NCBI GenBank assembly: GCA_946494335.1
Contig: CAMMBV010000013.1
Span: forward strand, 1-64,000
Length of the DNA stretch: 64,000 nt
From: an uncultured Ruminococcus sp.
GTDB taxonomy: Bacteria > Bacillota > Clostridia > Lachnospirales > Lachnospiraceae
Direction of reading: 5' to 3'
Below, in pieces: positions 32,951 through 42,240 of this stretch. The stretch's first letter is position 1. Each line of letters starts with the position of its first letter. Position numbers and translations under genes: made by a program. The notes beneath the pieces were generated by a model. The model worked only from the letters and a program-made list of their open reading frames with translations. It was not told the origin of the DNA and did no database searches.

Positions 32951-33412
32951 ATGGAACAAAACACAAACTATTATGAGTATACGGAACAGGATATGTATCA
33001 ATCCCAGCCATCTGCTCCGCCGCCTCAATCCGGGGCTCTTGCCACAGCTTCCCTTGTGATGGGCATCTGCGGTCTTGTGCTGATCTGCTGCGGAGGATCT
33101 TTCATCCTCGGCGCGCTGGGTATCATCTTTGCTCTTCTGTCCAGAGGCAGAGGCCGGATGAGCGGTTCCGCAAAAGCGGGACTTATTCTCTCTATCGTCG
33201 GAATCGTACTGTCCATAGCCATTTACACATTCTATATTATCAGTCTTTTCGCCTCGGGACAGTTTGATGAAATCATGGATACCTATGACTATTATTATAA
33301 TTATGGCGAAGATGATTATTATGATTATGATGACTACAGTGATTACTATGATTTCAACGAGGACCAGCTGAACGATCTGCTGCAGCAATACCAGCAGGGC
33401 GGAGATCTTTAA
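32951..33412 (+). CDS. DUF4190-like membrane protein with a Tyr/Asp-rich tail
   Basis: A 153-residue protein. Residues 1-28 are polar with prolines, then two hydrophobic helices (TASLVMGICGLVLICCGG and AGLILSIVGIVLSIAIYTFY) separated by the glycine/serine loop typical of DUF4190. The last ~50 residues are extremely rich in Tyr and Asp (DTYDYYYNYGEDDYYDYDDY), likely outside the bilayer and intrinsically disordered. Function unknown. It converges with the DUF2752 gene, the coding ends overlapping by four bases, and a DUF975 gene follows: three small membrane proteins in a row. Confidence 0.78.
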   Translation: MEQNTNYYEYTEQDMYQSQPSAPPPQSGALATASLVMGICGLVLICCGGSFILGALGIIFALLSRGRGRMSGSAKAGLILSIVGIVLSIAIYTFYIISLFASGQFDEIMDTYDYYYNYGEDDYYDYDDYSDYYDFNEDQLNDLLQQYQQGGDL

Positions 33413-33735
33413 AGTCTGATGTCGGCCAGAATCAGAAGGAGATTTTTTACGATCCAATTGGCGAGAATAATCGCCGCCCCCAGATACAGATACCGGTTTT
33501 TAAAAATCATACCGATTTTCCACCGGCCGTGCACCGCTTTTTCTATTACATGACTGAACACATACCACCCCAACAGCACCGCTGTGTAAGCTACGACCGG
33601 GTGGTACCACAGGGACAGCAAAACATGCCCTTTCAGCAGTTCCAGTACAGCGCGGGTTCCGCCGCATCCAGGGCAGTACAGTCCCGTTAACTGGTAAAAA
33701 AAGCAGGGATGCAGCAAAATATCTTTAATGATCAT
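33409..33735 (-). CDS. DUF2752 membrane protein
   Basis: A 108-residue protein with the DUF2752 motif CPGCGGTRA preceded by GLY, near residue 20, and three hydrophobic helices. The family is of unknown function; the CxxC-like pair near the membrane suggests metal binding or redox chemistry. A start at ATG 33735 follows GGAGAG. It is the only minus-strand gene between two plus-strand membrane protein genes. Confidence 0.82.
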   Translation of the reverse strand: MIIKDILLHPCFFYQLTGLYCPGCGGTRAVLELLKGHVLLSLWYHPVVAYTAVLLGWYVFSHVIEKAVHGRWKIGMIFKNRYLYLGAAIILANWIVKNLLLILADIRL

Positions 33736-33822
33736 TCTCTCCTCCGGTTTCTGATGTCAGTTTATATCACGGATATTGTATCACAGACCCCAAACAGAAT
33801 AAAGAAAATGGAGTAAATTATC

Positions 33823-34599
33823 ATGAAACGTTCATCCAAGGAATTAAAGGAAATCGCCAGAGAAGCTCTGATGGGTACGTATGGAACCTTTGCTCTGGCC
33901 TTTCTGATATATTTTTTAATCGCATTTATCATCGAACTGATCCCGATGCTGTTTATCCGGGACGACACCATCGGCAGTCTGATCATTTCTCAGCTGGTGG
34001 CTTTTATTTTAAGCCTGCTTATCAGCGTTCTGACTGCCGGCTTTCAGAAAATCTCTCTGAACATCAGCCGCGGCGAATATGCCGGAGCGGGAGATTTATT
34101 TTACTGTTTCCGCCATCATCCGGACCGGTTTATCATCGTATCACTCCTGACGGGACTGATTGCATTTGCTTTCCAGATTCCCACTGTCGGGCTGGGCGTC
34201 TGGCTGGTCGGTACCAATCAGGCCTATCACACCCCGCTGGCTTATGTGGGATGGATTATACTCGTGGCTTTTATTATGGCCATCCTGGCCTATCTGGTGA
34301 TCCTGCGGTTTGCTCTGTCCATCATTCTGCTGATCGACAATCCGGACATGGGCGCCATTGAGGCCATGAAAACCAGTTCCCACCTGATGCGCGGGAACCT
34401 GGGCCGTTATTTCTATCTGACCATCAGCTTTATCGGCCTGACACTGCTTGCCATCCTGTCCGCCGGTATCGGCCTGATCTGGGTTACTCCTTACATGAAC
34501 ATGACTTACATTGAATTTTACCGGGAAGTCACCGGTGAACTGGACGGCGGTCCCAGAGAAAATAATTATACCGAGGAATATTCTTATCAGCAGCTTTAA
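33823..34599 (+). CDS. DUF975 family membrane protein
   Basis: A 258-residue integral membrane protein starting KRSSKELKEIAREALMGTYG, the hallmark of DUF975 proteins, with five to six helices, a conserved SHLMRGNLGRYFYL region and a Tyr/Glu-rich C-terminal tail. The function is unknown; family members are widespread in Firmicutes and resemble glycerophosphoryl phosphodiesterase membrane domains. GGAG precedes the ATG by nine bases. A strong bidirectional terminator follows. Confidence 0.82.
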   Translation: MKRSSKELKEIAREALMGTYGTFALAFLIYFLIAFIIELIPMLFIRDDTIGSLIISQLVAFILSLLISVLTAGFQKISLNISRGEYAGAGDLFYCFRHHPDRFIIVSLLTGLIAFAFQIPTVGLGVWLVGTNQAYHTPLAYVGWIILVAFIMAILAYLVILRFALSIILLIDNPDMGAIEAMKTSSHLMRGNLGRYFYLTISFIGLTLLAILSAGIGLIWVTPYMNMTYIEFYREVTGELDGGPRENNYTEEYSYQQL

Positions 34600-34610
34600 T
34601 GCATGACAAA

Positions 34611-34652
34611 AACAGATGAGGTTTCCCATCAGGGAAACCCCACCTGTTTTTT
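34611..34652. terminator. Bidirectional terminator
   Basis: AACAGATGAGGTTTCCC pairs with GGGAAACCCCACCTGTT with a 4-nt loop, followed by TTTTTTATTT on the plus strand; T-rich sequence on the minus strand lets it also stop the convergent mttB-like transcript. Confidence 0.82.
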
Positions 34653-34659
34653 ATTTCAT

Positions 34660-36072
34660 TCAGAACAGATTTTCCATATATTTTTTCAGATCTTTATCCA
34701 CCTGTGAATCCAGCGTGGACTCTCCGTATTCAGCCAGGATCTTTTTCCATTTTGCGTTTGCTCTCTGTGCTGCAGTCAGGCTTCCTTTCTCCTCCCACTG
34801 CCCCGGAGTCAGGCGGTCGCTGAGCGTGGGTCTGTAAAATTCATCTCTGAAATGCTCCAGGGTGTGCTCATGAATCAGGAAGTTGCCCTGTGGACCGACT
34901 TCTTCGATCACATCGTAGGCCAGCGATTCTTCATCCACTGTGACGCCGCGCATAATCCGTTTTACGTAGCCTACGATCTCATTGTCGATAATCAGCTGTT
35001 CATAGGACGCCGTATTATAAGAGTCCAGAATTCCAACCGCATGAAGCATGAAATTGCCGCCGGAAATCGGTCCTGCCATCAGTGTCAGAGCCGCCTCATA
35101 TCCTGCCTGTGCATCCGGAACCTTGGAATCTGACAAAGCGCCGCTGGTCCGGCACGGAATCTGATAATACTGGCAGAGCTGTCCGTTGATGATGGAAATC
35201 ACCGCATCTTCCGGTGAGCCGATGGAAAGCATGGCATTGCTCATCTCACAGTTGGAACCTGCCGCCGCATAGATAACCGGAGTCCCCGGACTGACGGTCT
35301 GGGCCACCACAATGCCCGCCAGCACCTCGGCATTTTGTACCGACACCAGGCCCACCAGAGTCGTCGGAGCGGATACTCCTGCGATGGAGAGAGAATTGAT
35401 CATCTGGGGCTGTCTTGTCTCGGCATAGGCCATCAATGCTCCCATCATGTTATCCGCATAGGCCAGAGGAGTCAGCGTACAGGGAATCGAAACAATAATC
35501 GGCTTCTCCCGAATCGCGTCCAGTCCTCCAAAGGCCAGCGAAGCCATTTCAATGCACTGTTTCGCATTATCATAGCCCAGCGAACTTCCCATAAACGGCT
35601 TTTCACTGTATTTCAGTGTATTATACACCATCTCGTAGGGCCTGCGCTCCACCGGAACATCGTTGGGCTCACAGGGGATCTGACTTTGAATATCCACATT
35701 TTCCAGACGGTCAATGATTTTAATAAAATTGATAAAATCCTCCATGGTACTGGGACGGCGTCCATGATCCAGATCGCTTACATTGGAAGAACAGTTTGGA
35801 CCGGCATACACCGTATTCCCGGTTGAGATTTCTGCATTGTATTTTGAATTCCGACCGTACATGGTAAAAGAAGAAGGACAAAGTTTAATGGCGTCTTCCA
35901 CCATTTTACCGGGAAAGCGGACAATATTTCCATCAATTTTGGCTCCTGCTTTCTCAAGCGCATCTTTTGCAGGCTGATAAGTGATTACCACACCGATATT
36001 TTCCAGTATTCTCAGAGAATTTTCATGGATCTTCTCAATGTCATTTTGTGTTAATAATTGAAATTTTTGCAT
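34660..36072 (-). CDS. Trimethylamine methyltransferase (MttB) superfamily protein, non-pyrrolysine
   Basis: A 470-residue MttB-superfamily (COG5598) protein: starts FQLLTQNDIEKIHENSLRIL, has TVYAGPNCSSNVSDLDHGRR and ends with a GQWEEKG..KKYMENLF-type tail. The frame is continuous, with no internal UAG, so it belongs to the non-pyrrolysine branch whose characterised members demethylate glycine betaine, proline betaine, carnitine and similar quaternary amines to a corrinoid protein. The divergent TetR gene and the glycyl radical/ProC-like operon beyond suggest a hydroxyproline-betaine type substrate. No corrinoid protein is nearby. GGGAGGA precedes the ATG at 36072. Confidence 0.85.
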   Translation of the reverse strand: MQKFQLLTQNDIEKIHENSLRILENIGVVITYQPAKDALEKAGAKIDGNIVRFPGKMVEDAIKLCPSSFTMYGRNSKYNAEISTGNTVYAGPNCSSNVSDLDHGRRPSTMEDFINFIKIIDRLENVDIQSQIPCEPNDVPVERRPYEMVYNTLKYSEKPFMGSSLGYDNAKQCIEMASLAFGGLDAIREKPIIVSIPCTLTPLAYADNMMGALMAYAETRQPQMINSLSIAGVSAPTTLVGLVSVQNAEVLAGIVVAQTVSPGTPVIYAAAGSNCEMSNAMLSIGSPEDAVISIINGQLCQYYQIPCRTSGALSDSKVPDAQAGYEAALTLMAGPISGGNFMLHAVGILDSYNTASYEQLIIDNEIVGYVKRIMRGVTVDEESLAYDVIEEVGPQGNFLIHEHTLEHFRDEFYRPTLSDRLTPGQWEEKGSLTAAQRANAKWKKILAEYGESTLDSQVDKDLKKYMENLF

Positions 36073-36109
36073 AATTTTCCTCCCTTTGCTCTTTTATGCA
36101 TGATAAAGA

Positions 36110-36138
36110 TTTACTTTTTTCGTTTTTTACGCTATGAT
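36110..36138 (+). promoter_or_regulatory. Promoter of the TetR gene
   Basis: TTTACT, 17 bp, TATGAT (36133-36138). Transcription would start near 36145, which rules out the ORF-track start at 36134 and supports the ATG at 36173. The divergent mttB-like start is only 37 bp away, so one bound regulator could cover both promoters. Confidence 0.5.
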
Positions 36139-36172
36139 ACCAGTTAGAATAGCGGAGGTTATAACAGTCATT

Positions 36173-36814
36173 ATGATAAACAAGAAAAAACTGGATCTGA
36201 TTTTTGCTGTCCATGAAATGTTAAAAACCACCAGCCCCGAGCTGATAAAAATCCGGGACGTGGCCGCTGCCGCCAACTGCAACAGCGCCATTATCTACCG
36301 GCATTTCGACAATCTGGAGCACTTAATCCTGATTGCCTCCATAAAATTCCTGGAGGACTACCTCTTTGATCTCCAGGATGTTACCAGAAACAATACCGAC
36401 CCCCTGGAAGTAGAGATCACTACATGGCGCATTTTTGCCAAATACGCTTTTATGCACATCGAAATATTCGATCTGCTTTTCTGGGGCAAGTACAAAGAAA
36501 ATCTGGGCGACTCCATTTATGAATATTATAAAATGTTCCCCGAACAATGGCAGCACTTAAACGGCCTTTACACCATCGTATTTTTTAACAATGATTTACA
36601 GGAACGAAACAGAGTTATCCTGGATCAGGCAGCCAACGCGGGTTATTTCAAACCTTCCGACGTCCCGCTGCTGGCCAATCTGCAGTGCTGTTTTCTCCAC
36701 GGCATGATGATGGATTACAAAAACACTTACCGTCAGCCCGGCGTTCCGGAAAAAGCCGCCGCCCTTTTTATGGAGACACTCCTGTCCCTCCAGAAGCGCT
36801 ACCGTCTCAAATAA
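36173..36814 (+). CDS. TetR/AcrR-family transcriptional regulator
   Basis: A 213-residue regulator. The N-terminal HTH is visible as IKIRDVAAAANCNSAIIYRH followed by FDNLEHLI, the TetR signature; the C-terminal part is helical and ligand-binding. It is transcribed divergently from the mttB-like gene and converges on the activase gene, overlapping its end by eight bases. It probably senses the substrate of the betaine cluster; the palindromes upstream of the MFS gene are candidate operators. The ATG at 36173 is chosen from the promoter position and the upstream GGAGG, though the 14-base spacing is long. Confidence 0.85.
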   Translation: MINKKKLDLIFAVHEMLKTTSPELIKIRDVAAAANCNSAIIYRHFDNLEHLILIASIKFLEDYLFDLQDVTRNNTDPLEVEITTWRIFAKYAFMHIEIFDLLFWGKYKENLGDSIYEYYKMFPEQWQHLNGLYTIVFFNNDLQERNRVILDQAANAGYFKPSDVPLLANLQCCFLHGMMMDYKNTYRQPGVPEKAAALFMETLLSLQKRYRLK

Positions 36815-37601
36815 CTTTGCCCGATATTTTCACCGGAAAAGAAAGATCCATTTTCTTAAGCAGCTTTACTTTTTCATAAGCATCTGCAAAAGACATGGCC
36901 GGCAGATGCTTCAGTTCATACTCTCTTCCCAGGCTCTCATAGGCAGACAGGCCCAGGCGATGATAGGGGAGAAATTCCAGCTCCCTGCAGGATTTCAGCT
37001 CTTCGCAGTAACGGGCGGTGGCCTGGATATTTTCCCGGCCGTCATTGATATCCCAGATCAGGGGAACACGGATGGAAATGGTATTTGGCGGACAGATAAG
37101 AGCCGCCTTTTTTATATTTTCCAGAATGCTTTCATTTCCCACGCCGGTCCACTTTTTGTGAAGAGTACTGTCCATCATTTTCACATCCGCATAAAATCCA
37201 TCCAGCCACGGAAGCAGTTTCCTCACATTTTCAAAATCTCCGTACATGTCCAGCTCCGCCATGGTATGAATCTCCGATTCTTTGCATTCCATCAGCAGTT
37301 CCCTTGCAAAATCCGCCTGGCACAGCACGTCCCCTCCGCTTAAAGTGACGCCCCCCTGGGAGTGATAAAAGAAAATTTCATCCTTTCGTATTTCCTTCAT
37401 CACCTGAGCTGTCGTCATCTCTTTGCCGAATATACCGGCGCGCCCGGCCCGCAGGCAGGATTCCGGCTTCATTTTCTGCGATTCCGGGGCGGCGCACCAT
37501 TTGCAGCGCAGGGGACATCCCTTAAAAAACACCACGGTCCGAAGGCCCTTTCCGTCATTGGGCGATATCCGCTCTATTCTCAGAATCCAGGCTGACTTCA
37601 T
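36807..37601 (-). CDS. Glycyl radical enzyme activating enzyme (radical SAM)
   Basis: A 264-residue radical SAM protein that installs the glycyl radical in the adjacent enzyme. The CxxxCxxC motif is CPLRCKWC, followed by GGVTLSGGDVLCQADFARE and the DVKMMDSTLHKKWTG region typical of the family. The usual ferredoxin-like insert with two extra 4Fe-4S clusters after the first motif is almost gone: only PESCLRAGRAG remains, so a single-cluster activase like pyruvate formate-lyase activase is expected. It starts at the ATG at 37601, overlapping the stop of the glycyl radical enzyme as TGATG. Confidence 0.9.
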   Translation of the reverse strand: MKSAWILRIERISPNDGKGLRTVVFFKGCPLRCKWCAAPESQKMKPESCLRAGRAGIFGKEMTTAQVMKEIRKDEIFFYHSQGGVTLSGGDVLCQADFARELLMECKESEIHTMAELDMYGDFENVRKLLPWLDGFYADVKMMDSTLHKKWTGVGNESILENIKKAALICPPNTISIRVPLIWDINDGRENIQATARYCEELKSCRELEFLPYHRLGLSAYESLGREYELKHLPAMSFADAYEKVKLLKKMDLSFPVKISGKVI

Positions 37602-39979
37602 CAGCACACCGTCCCATGGGCCGTACGCGCGATAATATCATCCTGCACTTCTTTGCCCAGCTCCACAAAGTACGCCGTATAACCTGCCACCCGAATTAAC
37701 AGCCCTTTATAATCCTCCGGATGTTTCTGCGCATCCAGCAGAACCTCTTTGTCGATCACATTAAACTGCACATGAAATACTCCCAGCGTGCACATACTCT
37801 TCAAAAATGACATCAAAAGCGGCGTCGAATTTTCATCTTTGTTAAATGCCGGATCCAGTTTCAGATTGAGCAGAGTTCCCTGACCAAAACGCCCATGGGG
37901 AATGCAGGAAACGGATTTGATAATCGCTCCCATTCCTTCCTTATCCGTTCCCGCGCCGGGGCTTACCCCGTCGGCCAGGGGTACGTATGCCTTCCGCCCG
38001 GATGGCAGAGCTCCCACCTCAAGGCCAAAGGGTGTATTTCCGGATACCGGAAGAATTCCAGCCGTCATATGGCCAAATCTGCTGTCATAAGATTCGATCA
38101 GATCAGCGATAAAGGTAAACATATGAGCCGTCAGGCTGTTGATCTCTTCCTCATCATTTCCGTATTTGGGACTTTCCAGGCACATTTCCCGTACTCTCTC
38201 ATATCCTTCAAAGTCATGCTCCAGCGCTTCCACAAGAGTTTTCATATCCAGAAGTTTCGTATCGTATACCAGATGCTTCACCGCAGCGATACTGTTGATC
38301 AGATCAGCCACACCGATGGCGTCCAGACCATTTCCCACATTATACTTGGGACCTCCCCATGCGTAATCCTTCGCCTTCTCGATACACTCTTTAAACGACA
38401 GTGACAAGGCAGGGCAGACCCGCTCCATACAGATATCGTCATTCACATGGTTTCCCGCCACCATGGCTTTGATCACATAACGAATCTGGTCCTTTACAGC
38501 CTCAAGAAACTGCTCAAAAGTTTCAAATTCAACAGGATTTCCCGTCTTTGCCGATGCATCCACTCCATATTTCCTGCTGCGTCCATTATTCAGCGCAAAC
38601 TCCACCACCGAACCCAGGTTGTAATCTGCATAGGAAGTGTAGCAGTGCATCCGGCCCGACAGATTTGTCTCCACACAGCCGCAGGGATTCCAGTCATACG
38701 CTTCTTTTAGCGGAACCCCCTTGTTCAGCATCATCTGAATTCCCACTTCATCGCTGTGGAAAGCGGGAAAACCGGTCCCCAGCTTCATCAGTTCCACCAC
38801 TTTTTTCAGGAACTTATTAGGATTTCTGGCCATATTATACCGAACGGATAGGGAGGGCTGATAAAGCTGCACATCCATGGTAGCCTGCAGGATCATGTAA
38901 GAGAGATCATTGACTGCATCCATTCCATTTTCATCCACACCGCCCACACAGATATTTTGAAACATAGGATACCCTGCTGAAAATTTTGCCGTGATCTCAT
39001 CCTGGAACAGACAGGGTTCGCTGAATTTGACCCAAAGACAGTCCAGCAGCTCCTGCGCCTGATCCTCTGTCAGCCTTCCCGCTTCCAGATCCGCCTTGTA
39101 ATAAGGGTACAGATACTGATCCATGCGTCCCGGATTATAGCTGGCAGCGTTTTGTTCCATAAAAATACATGTGTGATATATGTAAAATGACTGTATGGCT
39201 TCCCGGAAGGTCCTGGCCGGTTTCTCCGGAACACGGCTGCAGACTTTTGCGATTTCCAGCAGCTCTTTTCTTCTGGCAGAATCCTTTTCTTCCTCCGCCA
39301 TCTCCCCGGCCTTTTGCGCATACCGTTTAGCCAGTATTCCAATCCCCTCCGCACACAGGCTCAGTGCGCGCAGATAAACCATTTTCTGATAGTGGCCCGG
39401 TTTTGTAATATCAAGTGTTTCCCTTACTTTTTCTATTCTGCTGCGGATTCCTTCCAGCCCTTCCCTGATCACCATCTCATACCCGGCTGTCGTCTCTCCC
39501 CAGCCCCGCACCGCTTTGCGGTTGATATACAGTACGCCGCAGTCTCTTAATATTCTGGTCGTCTCCGGAATCTGACAAAGCCATTTTTCATATGTGGATC
39601 TGCCTTTCCAGTACGGGCGTATCTCCTCCACAAAGATCCGGCGGTCTTCCTCTCTCAGAAAAAACGGATCATACTCTCTTGTACTGATGGTATCAAGCTC
39701 CGCATCCAATACCGACCAGCAGGTATCCGGACAGAGGAGCCCCCCTCTTTGTTTACTTCCGGAATTCCCCACAATCAGCTCATCTTCCCAGATCTTAACC
39801 GTTTTTTCCATACATTGTTTCCGAAAAGCATAGGCTTTTTGTACCACCTGAGGTTCTCCTTCTGATTCCTGAAAACCTCTGGTCAAAATGCGGGCATTTT
39901 CCAGATCCATCTCCGGTCTGACAGCCAGCACCCGCTCCTTCAGCCGCCTGACTCGCTCCATATATTTTTTCTCTTCCAT
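37601..39979 (-). CDS. Glycyl radical enzyme, dehydratase-type (candidate N-methyl-hydroxyproline or hydroxyproline dehydratase)
   Basis: A 792-residue pyruvate formate-lyase superfamily enzyme. The thiyl-radical Cys and general base are in NPCGCVETNL, the GCVE pattern of dehydratases and C-N lyases rather than the CC pair of formate lyases, and the radical Gly is in RVAGYTAYFVELGKEVQDDI near the C-terminus. Downstream lie its activase and upstream a ProC-like reductase; HypD, which dehydrates trans-4-hydroxyproline to P5C for ProC, has the same arrangement. The mttB-like gene suggests an N-methylated substrate instead. The start at 39979 has GGGAGTGG upstream; the ORF-track start overlaps the previous stop as TAATG and is possible. 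Confidence 0.85.
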   Translation of the reverse strand: MEEKKYMERVRRLKERVLAVRPEMDLENARILTRGFQESEGEPQVVQKAYAFRKQCMEKTVKIWEDELIVGNSGSKQRGGLLCPDTCWSVLDAELDTISTREYDPFFLREEDRRIFVEEIRPYWKGRSTYEKWLCQIPETTRILRDCGVLYINRKAVRGWGETTAGYEMVIREGLEGIRSRIEKVRETLDITKPGHYQKMVYLRALSLCAEGIGILAKRYAQKAGEMAEEEKDSARRKELLEIAKVCSRVPEKPARTFREAIQSFYIYHTCIFMEQNAASYNPGRMDQYLYPYYKADLEAGRLTEDQAQELLDCLWVKFSEPCLFQDEITAKFSAGYPMFQNICVGGVDENGMDAVNDLSYMILQATMDVQLYQPSLSVRYNMARNPNKFLKKVVELMKLGTGFPAFHSDEVGIQMMLNKGVPLKEAYDWNPCGCVETNLSGRMHCYTSYADYNLGSVVEFALNNGRSRKYGVDASAKTGNPVEFETFEQFLEAVKDQIRYVIKAMVAGNHVNDDICMERVCPALSLSFKECIEKAKDYAWGGPKYNVGNGLDAIGVADLINSIAAVKHLVYDTKLLDMKTLVEALEHDFEGYERVREMCLESPKYGNDEEEINSLTAHMFTFIADLIESYDSRFGHMTAGILPVSGNTPFGLEVGALPSGRKAYVPLADGVSPGAGTDKEGMGAIIKSVSCIPHGRFGQGTLLNLKLDPAFNKDENSTPLLMSFLKSMCTLGVFHVQFNVIDKEVLLDAQKHPEDYKGLLIRVAGYTAYFVELGKEVQDDIIARTAHGTVC

Positions 39980-39996
39980 AATATCCACTCCCAGCA

Positions 39997-40803
39997 TTAC
40001 AGTTTTCCCAGTTCAATACACCGGTCAACGCAGGCTTTCACGCCTTCCGACAGGCAGCTGTCAAATCCCAGTTCCTCCATCTTTTCCAGCGCCGCCACCG
40101 TTGTTCCGCCCGGCAGCCGTAATTTACCTTCCAGAGTTTCCACGCTCATCCCGGAATCCAGAATTGTCTGGGCGCTTCCCTTCATGGTCTGTGCAAAAAG
40201 GCGGATGGCCGTCTCCCTTTCAAATCCCAGACGCACCGCCTCTTCCACAATTACCCTGGTCATGTGATAAAAATATCCCGGTGCGGAACCGTTAAAGGCA
40301 ACCACTTCCGTCATCAGCTTTTCCGGAATCTCTTCCAGGATGCCGCAGCTTCCAAGAAATTTCTCTACTTTCTTATAACCCTCTTCCGACACACTGTCCG
40401 TGTGAGAAACAGCAAACGCTCCCATTCCCACCTGTGCCGTCAGAGTCGGCATACAGCGAACCACTTTACAGTCCATCCCCAGATGCTCCTGATACCACTG
40501 ATTGGTAATCCCCGCCACAACCGACAGAATCACAGTATCTTTGTGGAAAGCTCCTTTTACTTCCTCTATGACGGAGCCGATCACCTGGGGCGTTACCGCC
40601 ATGAGAACCACCGGGGCTCCTGATACCAGCTGCCCAATGGACTCATAAACCTCATACCCTTTGGCCGAAAACTCTGCTCTGACTGTCTCTGAGATATCAA
40701 AAACACCGATCTCACTGTTGGAAAAAGCTCCTCCTTTTTCCACACCCGCCAGGATGGCCCTTACGATATTACCTCCTCCGATACATCTTACTTTTGCACT
40801 CAT
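39997..40803 (-). CDS. ProC-like pyrroline-carboxylate reductase in the glycyl radical operon
   Basis: A 268-residue paralogue of P5C reductase, clearly diverged from the housekeeping copy at 20508: the dinucleotide loop is IGGGNIVRAILAG instead of IGCGNMASAI, MPTLTAQVGMG replaces MPNTPALVGEG, and KLRLPGGTTVAALEKME keeps the C-terminal signature. Its stop overlaps the possible start of the glycyl radical enzyme, so the two are coupled. The expected reaction is reduction of the imine or iminium product of the dehydratase to proline or N-methylproline. Confidence 0.85.
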   Translation of the reverse strand: MSAKVRCIGGGNIVRAILAGVEKGGAFSNSEIGVFDISETVRAEFSAKGYEVYESIGQLVSGAPVVLMAVTPQVIGSVIEEVKGAFHKDTVILSVVAGITNQWYQEHLGMDCKVVRCMPTLTAQVGMGAFAVSHTDSVSEEGYKKVEKFLGSCGILEEIPEKLMTEVVAFNGSAPGYFYHMTRVIVEEAVRLGFERETAIRLFAQTMKGSAQTILDSGMSVETLEGKLRLPGGTTVAALEKMEELGFDSCLSEGVKACVDRCIELGKL

Positions 40804-40821
40804 ACTTTTCTTCTCCTTTCT

Positions 40822-42087
40822 TCATCCATTTGCTTTGACTGACAGCCCGTTCTTTTCGGTATACCGTTTCAGTATCAGCGAACCTGTCATCCCCAGCACA
40901 GCCCAGACGGCCAGCCAGACCAACATAATATTAAAACCTGTTTCCACATTTCCCTGCTGCTCTCCGTACCGTATAAACCGACTCACTACCGGAGCGGAGA
41001 AAGCATCCGGCGTAAAGCCGATGACAGAAATGATTCCTGTGGCAAGCCCCGTCATCTCCCTGGAAATCCCCGCCTCTCCCAATATGGACCAGTAGGTGGA
41101 TTTGATGATATTGGCAAAAAAACCCAAAATCAACGTGACTGCCACACAGACAAAGATCAGATTGGAGGTCAGGAAAATACCGGCTACTGACAGAACCTCC
41201 AGCAGAAAAATAACAAAAAGCCCTTTCCCCTTGCAGCTGAATTTGTCAATAACCACGCCCCCTATCAGCCCGGCGAACAGAACCACCACGTAGCTTCGGA
41301 CGATGGACAGCGTACTGGACAACCCGTCCGGCAGGTTAAGTACCCGTGTTCCATAAGTTCCCATATATCCGTTGACCGTGGTCCATACCGTAAACCCGCT
41401 CATAATAACAAAAATGCAGATCCATACAGAAGGACTTTTCAGCAGTCTGCCTGCCGTTTCAAAGAGATTATCCTTTTTCTCGCTGACCTTTTGGCCTTCA
41501 GCGGAAATATCATCCTTCGGAATAAATATAATAATGGCAACGATCAGTGCAAAAAACACAACCGCATTGATTATCAGCATGATCCGAAATCCTACGGCAG
41601 CCTGTCCGAAGGCATTGACTGCTCCCAGTGAAATGAATGATACCACAGCCTGTCCGATGCCCCGGATCGCCTCGCTGCTTCCATACAACCGGGCCTGCTC
41701 ATCTTCTCTTCCCAGATTTCTGACCGCTTTCAGATAAGCCGACCAGAATGTAATCACACTGAAGGTTCCAAACATGGCATGGATCACGCACAACGCCCAA
41801 AACCCGGGATAGAAGCAGTACCACACCGTAGCCGCAAACATTCCCGCCGCCGATAGTATCAAAAGATGCTTGGCGCTGAATTTCTCAGCCAGAAAACCTC
41901 CCGGCAGATAACCGATCAGCGCAAAGACTCCGTAAATTCCTCCCAGCGTACCAATCTGCACATCCGTAATCTGAAGCGCTTCGATCATCTGATCATAAAA
42001 AGTAAAACGCAAAAAAGGTGTCAGATACACCATGCCGGCCATAATACTTAGAATAACCAGCGCAATCATTTTTCTTCCCTTTCCCAT
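40822..42087 (-). CDS. MFS transporter of the betaine/glycyl radical cluster
   Basis: A 421-residue major facilitator with 12 helices; GGIYGVFALIGYLPGGFLAE carries the loop 2-3-type region and a long central loop (AEGQKVSEKKDNLF) separates the halves. It is the first gene of the operon MFS, ProC-like, glycyl radical enzyme, activase, so it likely imports the cluster's substrate. The start is MGKGRKMI at 42087 after AAGGGG; the ORF track begins seven codons earlier. Palindromic sites and a TTGACA promoter lie upstream. Confidence 0.85.
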   Translation of the reverse strand: MGKGRKMIALVILSIMAGMVYLTPFLRFTFYDQMIEALQITDVQIGTLGGIYGVFALIGYLPGGFLAEKFSAKHLLILSAAGMFAATVWYCFYPGFWALCVIHAMFGTFSVITFWSAYLKAVRNLGREDEQARLYGSSEAIRGIGQAVVSFISLGAVNAFGQAAVGFRIMLIINAVVFFALIVAIIIFIPKDDISAEGQKVSEKKDNLFETAGRLLKSPSVWICIFVIMSGFTVWTTVNGYMGTYGTRVLNLPDGLSSTLSIVRSYVVVLFAGLIGGVVIDKFSCKGKGLFVIFLLEVLSVAGIFLTSNLIFVCVAVTLILGFFANIIKSTYWSILGEAGISREMTGLATGIISVIGFTPDAFSAPVVSRFIRYGEQQGNVETGFNIMLVWLAVWAVLGMTGSLILKRYTEKNGLSVKANG

Positions 42088-42110
42088 ATGTACACCCCTT
42101 CCTTTCAATT

Positions 42111-42127
42111 TGTAATCATTGATTACA
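42111..42127. promoter_or_regulatory. Operator candidate 1 (perfect palindrome)
   Basis: TGTAATCATTGATTACA is perfectly symmetric (8+1+8) and covers the predicted transcription start of the MFS operon. A near-identical copy lies at 42241. Half-site spacing fits a dimeric TetR- or GntR-type repressor; the TetR protein at 36173 is the nearest candidate. Confidence 0.65.
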
Positions 42128-42130
42128 TTT

Positions 42131-42161
42131 ATAATATCTCACTTTCGCTTATTAATGTCAA
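42131..42161 (-). promoter_or_regulatory. Promoter of the MFS/glycyl radical operon
   Basis: The minus strand shows TTGACA (42161-42156) and TATTAT (42136-42131) with a 19-bp spacer, or GATATT at 17 bp. The initiation point falls on operator candidate 1. Confidence 0.5.
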
Positions 42162-42240
42162 TAATAAGTTCAATCCATCGTAAAAAGCAGTTATTTTCTT
42201 GTATTTTCATCGTTTTATAAGGTTTTTTCGCTAACTTTAC

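Noticed and set aside
34660-36072. Pyrrolysine-containing trimethylamine methyltransferase
   Set aside because: The reading frame has no internal UAG and is complete, so it belongs to the non-pyrrolysine branch.
36134-36172. Upstream start of the TetR gene
   Set aside because: It overlaps the predicted -10 and lies before the transcription start.
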